In this document: positions 36,963-44,648 of the stretch, piece by piece
Position numbering within the stretch: position 1 is the first letter of the stretch
Layout: the number at the start of each line of letters is the position of its first letter
Source: Cohaesibacter sp.
GTDB taxonomy: Bacteria > Pseudomonadota > Alphaproteobacteria > Rhizobiales > Cohaesibacteraceae
NCBI GenBank assembly: GCA_025800105.1
Contig: JAOXSG010000165.1
Coordinates: 1 to 51,219, forward strand
Direction: 5' to 3'
DNA: 51,219 bases
The notes under the pieces: generated by a model
What the model was told of the DNA's origin: nothing
Database searches by the model: none
What the model saw: only the letters and a program-made list of their open reading frames with translations
Position numbers and translations under genes: made by a program

Positions 36963-38999
36963 TTAAAATTCAGCACCAAGCTTGATGTTGAAAGAGCGCC
37001 CCGGAGAATGGATGGATCCAATCACCCCCGGAACGGTCTGATAGCTGCCGCGCTCGGCATAATCCTGATCAAACAGATTGGTCACTTCAGCTCGAAGAGA
37101 CAAATTGGCAAGAGAGGTCTTTGGCTTCCATTCTGCAAATATATCAACCACTTCATAACCTTCAAGCTTCTCAAACTTGCGGTTGGAATTATCAAAGATA
37201 TCCTTGTCATAATCAAAGGCAACCTTGGCCAGCGCCCCAACCGTCACATCATAGTCAGTAAAGGTATAGGCCCCTTGCAAGGTCAACATATCACCGACCG
37301 AATTGGCCGTGTTATAATGACCAGAGCCTGCATATCCATCGCCAAATTTGACCTCAGTATGAGAGAAAGCGGCAGAGACAAAAGCATTGTCCCAATCATA
37401 GCGCCCATAAAGGTCAAAGCCGTAGCTCTTTAGATCCTGACCATTGATCCGATCTGCCACACGGGTGCGGAAATTATAATTGCCATAATCAATCGGATTT
37501 TCCATATGGGTGTAGAAGAGCTTGCCGCCCAAATCCCAGCCATTGCGGCGGAAAGAGAAGCCAAGCTCGGAATTGTGAGAGCGCGTCGGCTTCAAATCAC
37601 TGGAATATTTATAATTCAGTGCATGGAAACGCGCCGCTTCCGCCTGCTCCAAACCACCAAAGACAGAGGCAAAGCCGGCATTCAGTTTCAAACCATCCAG
37701 AACTTCGAAAGAAGCAGAAAGATTGGGTGAAAGGCCAACAGTCTCAAATGTCTGGCCATCCACGGAATCATAGCTCTGATAATCAACCCGCGCACCGGTC
37801 GAAATTTCAAGCCGCTCGATGGGGCTAAAGCGCGCCTGAACCAATGCACCAATATTGGCAACCGTCTCAGAAGCGTCCGGCACCGGAACAACCGCCTTAT
37901 AGAAGCTCTCAATATCGGTCTGATTGTGATAAAAATCGACCCCAGCCGTTACCGATGCCTTGCCAAAGGTAAAAGTATTGAGAAGCTTTCCGCCAAACTC
38001 ATTGTTGTCACTTTTGAAATCACCCGCAGGCGAGAGGAAAGGCCCACGACGATAAGCCCCATAAGGACGGTCCAAAATATGCTGACTGAAATACAGCGTT
38101 GCTTGCGGATCAAACAATTCTGTCGGTTTGGTCGTCTCATAATTCAGAACAATGCTGGCACGCTCAGCAATATTCTCATTATACAGGTTTTCACGCGCCG
38201 GATTGGCCAAGGCCATATTGGCCCGCAATTTGCGATAGCCATAATCGCGCGAATATTCGCCAGAAAGGGTAACGCGATGCCCCTCGCCGCTCTCATAGGC
38301 AACCTTGCCAAGGCCGCTCCATAAATCATCGGCTGTGCCCGGCTCTTTCCTGCCCGCACCATCTTTATAATCATCGCCATCGGCCCGCTTAACGATGCCC
38401 AGCACTTCAAAGCCAGTCTCGCTTTTGCCATAACCGGCACCGGTGACGGTGAAAGTCTGGCTATTGCTTTCATAGCCCGCAATCACACGGCCACCAATGC
38501 TTTGCCCGTCCCGCAAAAGATCGGATGCATCCTTGGTTGTCATCTCGACACTGCCAGCCAAGGCACCGGGGCCAGCATCAGCAGGCGACACGCCACTTTT
38601 CACATCAGCCTGTTTCAAAAAGTAAGGGTCGAGATTAAAATTGCCAACATGGTGCCAAACAGGGTTCTTCTGCCGCGCACCATCAATGGTCACATGCACC
38701 TTTGCCTGATCAATGCCATGCAAATAGAATTTCTGTACCGCCGTGCTGCCACTGGTGACAGTGATGGCAGGCTCTGAGGCAAATAAACCGCCGAGATCTT
38801 GCGCATTCAACCGCTCAATCTCTTCACTGGTAATGACTTTATCTGTTTCCAGATCTTTTTCATCTGCCGGATTGACCACAACAATTTTGTCGAGCTGTTC
38901 GGCCTCTTGAGCCTTTGCAATCTGTGCCATAGAGGTTGCAAGAGCCAAACTGCTGACGCTAACCAAAAGCAGCGAATTTTTCCAAAGATGCATTTTCAT
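36963..38999 (-). CDS. TonB-dependent outer-membrane receptor (siderophore or heme), copy 2
   Basis: 678-residue receptor. Signal peptide MKMHLWKNSLLLVSVSSLAL to about residue 30 (IAKAQE), TonB-box-like EQLDKIVVV, plug domain with VTIDGARQKNPVWHHVGNFNLDP and GPGALAGSVEMTTKDA, and a beta-barrel ending in Phe (NIKLGAEF). It shares plug motifs and overall architecture with receptor 1, so the two are paralogues with probably different ligands. The start at 38999 is chosen because the signal peptide fits; an ATG two codons later is possible. It diverges from an AraC-type gene, the usual layout for siderophore receptors whose regulator senses the siderophore. A RirA-like box lies 76 bases upstream. 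Confidence 0.92.
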   Translation of the reverse strand: MKMHLWKNSLLLVSVSSLALATSMAQIAKAQEAEQLDKIVVVNPADEKDLETDKVITSEEIERLNAQDLGGLFASEPAITVTSGSTAVQKFYLHGIDQAKVHVTIDGARQKNPVWHHVGNFNLDPYFLKQADVKSGVSPADAGPGALAGSVEMTTKDASDLLRDGQSIGGRVIAGYESNSQTFTVTGAGYGKSETGFEVLGIVKRADGDDYKDGAGRKEPGTADDLWSGLGKVAYESGEGHRVTLSGEYSRDYGYRKLRANMALANPARENLYNENIAERASIVLNYETTKPTELFDPQATLYFSQHILDRPYGAYRRGPFLSPAGDFKSDNNEFGGKLLNTFTFGKASVTAGVDFYHNQTDIESFYKAVVPVPDASETVANIGALVQARFSPIERLEISTGARVDYQSYDSVDGQTFETVGLSPNLSASFEVLDGLKLNAGFASVFGGLEQAEAARFHALNYKYSSDLKPTRSHNSELGFSFRRNGWDLGGKLFYTHMENPIDYGNYNFRTRVADRINGQDLKSYGFDLYGRYDWDNAFVSAAFSHTEVKFGDGYAGSGHYNTANSVGDMLTLQGAYTFTDYDVTVGALAKVAFDYDKDIFDNSNRKFEKLEGYEVVDIFAEWKPKTSLANLSLRAEVTNLFDQDYAERGSYQTVPGVIGSIHSPGRSFNIKLGAEF

Positions 39000-39074
39000 C
39001 CGACCAACCTGTTCTAAAAGCAAGCAATATTGACCAGCGAACAATCGCCATTGCCATCTTGATCAATGTTAACT

Positions 39075-39089
39075 TGATTAATTGTCTCA
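39075..39089. promoter_or_regulatory. RirA-like iron box between receptor 2 and the AraC gene
   Basis: TGATTAATTGTCTCA fits TGA-N9-TCA. It lies in the 280-bp divergent region, so it could serve the receptor, the activator gene, or both. Confidence 0.5.
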
Positions 39090-39279
39090 TATTTAGATAC
39101 AAGAAGTGACAGGTCGCTTTCCAGTCTGGAATCCTTTGAGCATGACCCAAAGAGTTTTGCAGAGCGCTCATTGCAGCACAAAAGGAGCTGAAGACAGATA
39201 AAAGCACCACATCTAGCAAGACTCGCTCACCTGCCAAAAAAGTGAGGCACCCAAAGAGCAAAGCTCAAAAGAGGAAGAA

Positions 39280-40284
39280 ATGGCAAGTTCGCTCACAAAG
39301 CATGGCACGATCATAACAGCAGGCGATCTCTATGATCACGGCAAGCAATCCGGTTTTTCCTGGATTGATCGCAACCACCATCGCGACGAAAAAATGATGC
39401 GCGGCTGCAATGAATATATAATGCTAAGTGACGGTTTGAGCGTCCATTTTTCTGATACGCAGGAATTGCAGGATCTTGAAGTGGAATCCGACAGCCAAGC
39501 CCATTTTGGGGTGAAGCTGTTTTTGGAAGGCAATATTGACGCCACAATCGGGAAATTACAAATTCCCATGCCAACCATCTCAAAAGACGGCACAAAGGTG
39601 CGTCCCATCGCTTCTGTCTTCTCCCAAACCAAACCGGAAAAATTTCGCCGTCGCCTGAAAAAAGGCGAGCGAATCCGCAAAGTCATTGCAACAGCAAGAC
39701 ATAGCTGGATTTTAGACCGGGATCTGGGCAATGAACAGGAAGCAAAACAGATCCTGTCCTTCACAAAAACACATTTGGCGTGCCGCAGCTGGACCCCTAG
39801 CCCCTCAGCCATCGCCGCAGCAGAACAAATTCTCAACCCGCCAGAGCTGCCGACCAGCGTCTATAAACTCTATATCGAAATCCGCGTTCTGACCCTTCTT
39901 GCCGAAGCCTTCATGCAAATCACCAAAAAAGGCAAAAGCAATCATAGCGATGGCTTGCGTCCTCAGGATCGCGCCAGACTGGAACGCATTGAGCAATTTT
40001 TAGAAGCAACGCCAAACACACCAATCACAACCGATATGTTGGCCCATCATATCGGCACAAGCGTCAACACTCTGCAACGTCTCTATCAAAATGTGCATGG
40101 CACATCGGTGTCCGATTTTGTCAGACGCTGGCGCCTACAAAAAGCAAGAGCAGGGCTGGAATTTAACGGCCTCTCGATTGGCGAAGCCTCATTCATTGCC
40201 GGATATACAAGCCCGGCCAATTTCGCCACAGCCTTTAAGCGGGAATTTGGCATCTCGCCAAAAGACGCCAAAACCCAGTTATAA
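39280..40284 (+). CDS. AraC family transcriptional regulator (PchR/RhrA-like)
   Basis: 334-residue activator. The C-terminal 100 residues hold the double HTH: MLAHHIGTSVNTLQRLYQNVHGTSVSDFVRRWRLQKA, then LSIGEASFIAGYTSPANFATAFKREFGISPKDAK with the family's second helix and end signature. The N-terminal 200 residues form the sensing domain (KLFLEGNIDATIGK, RIRKVIATARHSWILDRDL). Layout, length and position opposite a TonB receptor match PchR/RhrA/YbtA-type regulators that activate siderophore uptake when the siderophore is inside. GAGGA lies just upstream of the ATG. It converges on the FAH gene with a 10-base gap. Confidence 0.9.
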   Translation: MASSLTKHGTIITAGDLYDHGKQSGFSWIDRNHHRDEKMMRGCNEYIMLSDGLSVHFSDTQELQDLEVESDSQAHFGVKLFLEGNIDATIGKLQIPMPTISKDGTKVRPIASVFSQTKPEKFRRRLKKGERIRKVIATARHSWILDRDLGNEQEAKQILSFTKTHLACRSWTPSPSAIAAAEQILNPPELPTSVYKLYIEIRVLTLLAEAFMQITKKGKSNHSDGLRPQDRARLERIEQFLEATPNTPITTDMLAHHIGTSVNTLQRLYQNVHGTSVSDFVRRWRLQKARAGLEFNGLSIGEASFIAGYTSPANFATAFKREFGISPKDAKTQL

Positions 40285-40294
40285 CAATTTGATC

Positions 40295-41431
40295 TTACAG
40301 CAAATTTCGCGCCGCCAAATTGCGCATCAAGGCACTGGCACCAAACGTCCATGGCCGACACTCTGTCGACAAATTCACCCGATTGACCAATCGTCCCAAT
40401 TGCGGACAGGAAATACTCACCTCATCACCAATTTTATGGGTAAAGCCTTGCCCGGGTGCATCCCGGTCTTTAGTCGGCGCAAAGAGCGTTCCCAAAAACA
40501 GCATCAAACCATCAGGATATTGGTGATGCTGCCCAATCGTCTGGCGCACCAGATCCGCAGGATCACGGCTAATCTGGCTCATGGAGCTAGCCCCATGCAA
40601 AACAAAGCCATCTTCCCCTTTTACCTGCAAATCCAGCTCGGCTTTTCGCACATCATCCAATGAAAAATGCCCGTCAAAAAGGCGGATCATTGGCCCAATA
40701 GAACAAGAGGCATTGTTATCCTTGGCTTTGGACAAGAGCAAAGCAGAGCGGCCTTCAACATCGCGCAAATTCACATCATTGCCCAAAGTCGCCCCTTTAA
40801 TCTCTCCTTTGGAGCTCACCGCAAGCACCACTTCCGGCTCAGGATTGTTCCATGTGGAGATGGGATGCAAACCAACATCATCGCCAAACCCGACAGACGA
40901 CAAAACCTGCGCTTTTGAAAAGACTTCCGCATCCGGGCCAATGCCAACTTCCAGATATTGCGACCATAACCCCTCTGCAATCAAAGCCTGCTTGACCTCT
41001 TGGGCCTGCTCTGATCCGGGTATGATATTGGATAAGCTATCGCCAATCCTTGCCCCAACCCGTTGGCGTATATCATCCGCTTTTTCAGGATCCCCTGCCG
41101 CCTGTTCCTCAATCACACGTTCCACCATGGAACCGGCAAACGTCACACCACAAGCCTTGACCGCCTGAAAATCACACGGGGCAAGCCAGCTTATATCAGA
41201 AGAAAGCGCATCAACCGGACACAAAACCTGACCTTGTGCGTCCCGCACATAATCGGCCGCATCCTCACGCTCCAGCACATCGCGCACAGTGGGCGCCTCT
41301 TTAGAGGTGATATCAACCAAATGACCATCACGCACGCTCACAACAGACGGGCCAAGGCCCGCACGCTCAACCCGGCCCAACCACAGACCGTCAGAGGAAA
41401 GATTTGGTGTCATAAATCCACTCTCACTCAT
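40295..41431 (-). CDS. Fumarylacetoacetate hydrolase (FAH) superfamily protein, long type
   Basis: About 378 residues. The C-terminal two thirds carry FAH-fold features (VGIGPDAEVFSKAQVLSSVGFGDDVGLH, NPEPEVVLAVSSKGEIKGATLGNDVNLRD with the metal-binding acidic pair, ALLLSKAKDNNAS). Relatives of this length in non-phosphorylative sugar clusters act as 2-keto-3-deoxy-sugar-acid dehydratases or diketo-acid hydrolases. Here it may process 2-keto-3-deoxy-D-arabonate or the L-fuconate equivalent. The start at 41431 is supported by an ATGA overlap with the amidohydrolase gene; 41413 is possible. Last gene of the left-hand operon. The exact reaction is inferred from context. Confidence 0.8.
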   Translation of the reverse strand: MSESGFMTPNLSSDGLWLGRVERAGLGPSVVSVRDGHLVDITSKEAPTVRDVLEREDAADYVRDAQGQVLCPVDALSSDISWLAPCDFQAVKACGVTFAGSMVERVIEEQAAGDPEKADDIRQRVGARIGDSLSNIIPGSEQAQEVKQALIAEGLWSQYLEVGIGPDAEVFSKAQVLSSVGFGDDVGLHPISTWNNPEPEVVLAVSSKGEIKGATLGNDVNLRDVEGRSALLLSKAKDNNASCSIGPMIRLFDGHFSLDDVRKAELDLQVKGEDGFVLHGASSMSQISRDPADLVRQTIGQHHQYPDGLMLFLGTLFAPTKDRDAPGQGFTHKIGDEVSISCPQLGRLVNRVNLSTECRPWTFGASALMRNLAARNLL

Positions 41432-42273
41432 AAACAAAGACGATAGGCACGCACCGCATTGCCCCCGAAAATAGCCATGCGATCCTCATCAGAACATGCT
41501 TTAAGCAGCCAATCACTCGCAGCCAGCCAGCGCGCATAAGAAGACGCCAACAAGCAAACCGGCCAGTCACTGCCCCAAATCAAACGCGATGGCCCAAATG
41601 TGGCAAGCAAATGATCGACATAGGGCTGCAACATCTCCGCAGTCCAACCCTCGCCTGCTTCTGTGACCAAACCGGACAATTTGCAATAGGCCTGACTTTG
41701 CTCCGCCACAAGCGCCATATCCCGCGCCCAATCATCAAAGGCACCATTGGCAATGTCTGGCTTTGAGCCATGATCAATAACCACACACAGATCAGGATAG
41801 CGGGCCAGCAACTCTTGCAAATATGGCAAATGCCTTGGCAGCGTCAGCGCATCAAAGGTCAAATCATGCGCAATCAAAGCCTCAAATGCCGAAGCAAGAG
41901 AGGGTTGCAGCATCCAGTCATCAGCTTCGATATTTTGTATCATGGGCCGCAAGCCAACCAGTCTGGAATGGCTGGCAAGAGCAGCAATTTGCTCCGCAGC
42001 ATCTTGGGCTTCAAAATCCACCCACCCCACAACACCTTTGATGAAAGCATTCTCATCAGCCAAAGACAGCATATAATGGGTCTCGGCCACCGTCGGCGCA
42101 GCCTGCACCAGCACACTCCCCTCAATCGCAGCCCCGTCTAGAATAGGCTCTAAATCTTTTGGCAAAAAATCGCGATAAAGGGCCTCAAGCTCAGGCGTCA
42201 GCCAGCCATAATCCCCGCGTTGCACCAGCCAAAAATGCTGATGTGCATCAATCCGAACAGCCTTTGAGCTCAT
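41428..42273 (-). CDS. Amidohydrolase, probable L-fuconolactonase-type lactonase
   Basis: 281-residue TIM-barrel amidohydrolase (amidohydrolase_2, COG3618). Landmarks: RIDAHQHFW at the N-terminus (metal or substrate His pair), LVGLRPMIQN, VIDHGSKPDI, YCKLSGLVTEAG, and RLIWGSDWPVC with the catalytic Asp near the C-terminus. Family members open aldonolactones such as L-fucono-1,4/1,5-lactone. It lies between fucU and the FAH gene with ATGA overlaps at both ends, so it is tightly coupled; it would act just after the aldo/keto reductase makes the lactone. Confidence 0.88.
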   Translation of the reverse strand: MSSKAVRIDAHQHFWLVQRGDYGWLTPELEALYRDFLPKDLEPILDGAAIEGSVLVQAAPTVAETHYMLSLADENAFIKGVVGWVDFEAQDAAEQIAALASHSRLVGLRPMIQNIEADDWMLQPSLASAFEALIAHDLTFDALTLPRHLPYLQELLARYPDLCVVIDHGSKPDIANGAFDDWARDMALVAEQSQAYCKLSGLVTEAGEGWTAEMLQPYVDHLLATFGPSRLIWGSDWPVCLLASSYARWLAASDWLLKACSDEDRMAIFGGNAVRAYRLCL

Positions 42274-42701
42274 GGCGCAACCACTCCCTTTTTCACAATG
42301 ATATTGCCATAAAGCCGCGTCTCGCCTGTCTGCACCACCGCAAATGCGCGTCTAGCCCGCTCATAAAAGGCAAAGCGCTCAAGACTTTGCAAACTGGCCG
42401 GATGATCCGCCCCCTCATTGATGCAAGCCTGAAAAGCAGCAACAACCGGCGGCACCGCTTGCGCATCTCCAACAACTTCCATCACATGGGCAGGATCCGA
42501 GACAAAATGATCAAGCGGCATCACGCTCAAAACAGCCTCAAGCACACGGGTCGCCTCCAGACCATCCAGCCTAGTTACGCGCTGCCCAACCGAGCTGGCC
42601 GGAAAATTGGCATCTGCAAGAACCAATTCATCACCATGCCCCATAGAACGCAGGATATGCAGCAAATCAGGCGAGAGAACAGGATCAATATCACGCAACA
42701 T
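42270..42701 (-). CDS. fucU: L-fucose mutarotase (RbsD/FucU family)
   Basis: 143-residue RbsD/FucU protein. The N-terminal signature MLRDIDPVLSPDLLHILRSMGHGDELVLADANFPA contains the catalytic His and Asp and is closer to FucU than to RbsD; the C-terminal segment FYERARRAFAVVQTGETRLYGNIIVKKG completes the fold. It interconverts alpha and beta anomers so that the incoming sugar matches the dehydrogenase. It overlaps the aldo/keto reductase stop (TAATG) and the amidohydrolase start (ATGA). Its presence is the best pointer to L-fucose as a substrate. Confidence 0.92.
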   Translation of the reverse strand: MLRDIDPVLSPDLLHILRSMGHGDELVLADANFPASSVGQRVTRLDGLEATRVLEAVLSVMPLDHFVSDPAHVMEVVGDAQAVPPVVAAFQACINEGADHPASLQSLERFAFYERARRAFAVVQTGETRLYGNIIVKKGVVAP

Positions 42702-43771
42702 TATGCAAGCCCCCCATCAGATCCATCAGATCCCTGTTCAGAAGGCAGCGGAGCCTCTGGCCGGATCAGGCCTTCCCCGCGCAAATCTGACCAAAGACCA
42801 TGGGGAATGGGCCTCTGCATCAAGGCAACATTGGCTTCCACTTCTTTGGCACTCACCGCCCCCGGCACGACGGTTTTTACCGCAGGGTGGCCAAGCACAA
42901 ATTGCAGGGCAGCGGCAATCAATGGCACATTATGAGCGGCGCACACCGCTTCAATCTTGCGCACCCGCTCCAGAATATCCTCAGGAGCCGGGGCATAATT
43001 ATATTTGGCCCCTTCAATCGCACCCGTCGCCAAAATACCGGAATTATAAGGCCCACCCAAAATGATGCCCACATCACGGGCTTCACAAAGCGGCAAAAAG
43101 CTATCAAGCGCTTCTTGCTCCAAAAGCGTATAACGCCCGGCCAGCAAAAAGCCGTCAAAATCTCCCAAACCCAGCAGCTTTTCGCAAACCTGCCATTCAT
43201 TGACCCCCGCACCAATAGCAGCAATGTCACCCGCCGCCCGCAATTCGCTCAAGGCACGATAGCCCCCCTGATCAAACAATTCGCGCACCCGCGCATCACT
43301 TGCCTCTTGCGAGCCTTGAGAAAAAGCACAAACATCATGAACCAGCAAAATATCTGCCTGCTCCACATCAAGGCGGGCCTTGCTCGCCTCATAGCTGCGC
43401 ATCACCCCGTCATAGCTGTAATCAAAGACAATACGTTTTTGCGGCACATCCACAAAAGCCTCTGGCGTCACCTCTTGCGGTTCACAATCCACCAGCAAAC
43501 GGCCAATCTTGGTAGAAAGCTGAATAGCATCCCGTCCAAAGCGCTTGATCCCTTGTGCAAAGCGCATCTCCGAACGCCCAAGACCATATTGCGGGGCTGT
43601 ATCAAAATAGCGGATACCCGCATCAAAAGCCGCCTGAAGAGAGGCCTGCGCATCCTCCTCACTCACTTTGCGATAAAGATTACCCAGAGGCGCCCCACCA
43701 AAGCCCATTTTCGTCAAAGAAACAGGCCGCTGGGTGCGATGGTTGAGTAAGCTGGTTTGAGAAATATCCAT
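42701..43771 (-). CDS. Aldo/keto reductase, probable L-fucose dehydrogenase
   Basis: 356-residue AKR. The catalytic set is visible: Asp and Tyr in YFDTAPQYG (about residues 55-63), Lys in LSTKIGR and His in ILLVHD. It resembles the L-fucose / D-threo-aldose 1-dehydrogenase branch (galactose-dehydrogenase-like AKRs), which oxidise L-fucose, and often D-arabinose and L-galactose, to lactones with NAD(P). It starts 43 bases after the GntR gene in the same direction and overlaps fucU by one base. The C-terminal tail ends in a low-complexity EQGSDGSDGGLA. Confidence 0.88.
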   Translation of the reverse strand: MDISQTSLLNHRTQRPVSLTKMGFGGAPLGNLYRKVSEEDAQASLQAAFDAGIRYFDTAPQYGLGRSEMRFAQGIKRFGRDAIQLSTKIGRLLVDCEPQEVTPEAFVDVPQKRIVFDYSYDGVMRSYEASKARLDVEQADILLVHDVCAFSQGSQEASDARVRELFDQGGYRALSELRAAGDIAAIGAGVNEWQVCEKLLGLGDFDGFLLAGRYTLLEQEALDSFLPLCEARDVGIILGGPYNSGILATGAIEGAKYNYAPAPEDILERVRKIEAVCAAHNVPLIAAALQFVLGHPAVKTVVPGAVSAKEVEANVALMQRPIPHGLWSDLRGEGLIRPEAPLPSEQGSDGSDGGLA

Positions 43772-43814
43772 AGACTGATCCAGTTGGTGACGGATGGCTC
43801 ATTGAAGCGGCCAT

Positions 43815-44525
43815 CTATTGTTTAAAATAATCAGGACGCTCCACTTCCAAAGGCTTGAGACGCTCCACAAGCTGGTCCAGATGATCCTTCATGGCAAATT
43901 GGGCGGCTTGAACATCCTGCCTGCCAATCGCATCCACAATGCGCTGATGTTCATGAAAAGAGCGCCGCACATTCCCCGGCGTTGGCAAAAGCAATTGCCG
44001 CGCCCGATCCACCTGCAACCAGGCCACACTGGCGACAGAGACGACACGCCCATAACCGGTAAAGCGCATAATCATGCGATGCATCTCATCATCTTCCTGA
44101 TAAAAACCCGCATAATCCTCATCTTCCAGCAACAGCTTTTGCAGGCGCAGATTGCGCGTCAACTGAACAAACTGCTCTTCACTGCGCTCCCGCGCCACTT
44201 TAGCCACAGCCGCCAGTTCCAAAGCTTCCCGCAAAAAGGCACCCTCATGAATTTCTTCCATGGAAAACCGCGATACCCGCGTGCCCGATTGCGGCACAAT
44301 ATCCACAAGACCTTCTGAAGCCAGCCTCGCCAATGCCTCCGACACAGGAGAGCGCGACACCCCCAATTGCTCGCAAATCATGGCTTTTCGCAACAAGAGC
44401 CCCGGCGGCAAATCAAATTTCAGGATCGCTTCTTTTAAAGCCTCATAGACCCGACTGGCCAAAGATCCCGGCAATTCGCTGATATCACGCAATCTGATTG
44501 TCATGTCATTTTCGACGAGAGTCAT
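43815..44525 (-). CDS. GntR family regulator, FCD (FadR-type) subgroup
   Basis: 236-residue repressor-type protein. N-terminal winged HTH about residues 12-80: LASRVYEALKEAILKFDLPPGLLLRKAMICEQLGVSRSPVSEALARLASEGLVDIVPQSGTRVS. The C-terminal FCD domain binds a small acid through His/Asp residues (DDEMHRMIMRFTGY, SFHEHQRIVDAIGRQD). TAGGA lies just before the ATG. First gene of the left operon and divergent from the dehydratase operon, so it likely represses both until a pathway intermediate is present. A perfect palindrome in the divergent promoter fits as its operator. Confidence 0.92.
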   Translation of the reverse strand: MTLVENDMTIRLRDISELPGSLASRVYEALKEAILKFDLPPGLLLRKAMICEQLGVSRSPVSEALARLASEGLVDIVPQSGTRVSRFSMEEIHEGAFLREALELAAVAKVARERSEEQFVQLTRNLRLQKLLLEDEDYAGFYQEDDEMHRMIMRFTGYGRVVSVASVAWLQVDRARQLLLPTPGNVRRSFHEHQRIVDAIGRQDVQAAQFAMKDHLDQLVERLKPLEVERPDYFKQ

Positions 44526-44543
44526 AAAATCCTACCTTTGCAT

Positions 44544-44557
44544 ACTAACATGTTAGT
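44544..44557. promoter_or_regulatory. Candidate GntR operator
   Basis: Perfect 14-bp palindrome ACTAACATGTTAGT, 19 bases upstream of the GntR start. Its last base is the first base of the TTGACA -35 element of the rightward promoter, so binding would block it. FCD-type GntR proteins commonly use short palindromes of this kind. Confidence 0.7.
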
Positions 44558-44585
44558 TGACACAGAATGCAAGTCAAGCTAAAAC
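44557..44585 (+). promoter_or_regulatory. Promoter of the dehydratase/importer operon
   Basis: TTGACA at 44557-44562 and TAAAAC at 44580-44585 with a 17-base spacer, 64 bases before the dehydratase start. It overlaps the palindrome by one base at its upstream edge. Confidence 0.6.
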
Positions 44586-44648
44586 ACCACCAACGAGACC
44601 AGCCCTAATCAATTTTTCGGACCAAGGGAACCTGCCAGAGGAGCCTAT

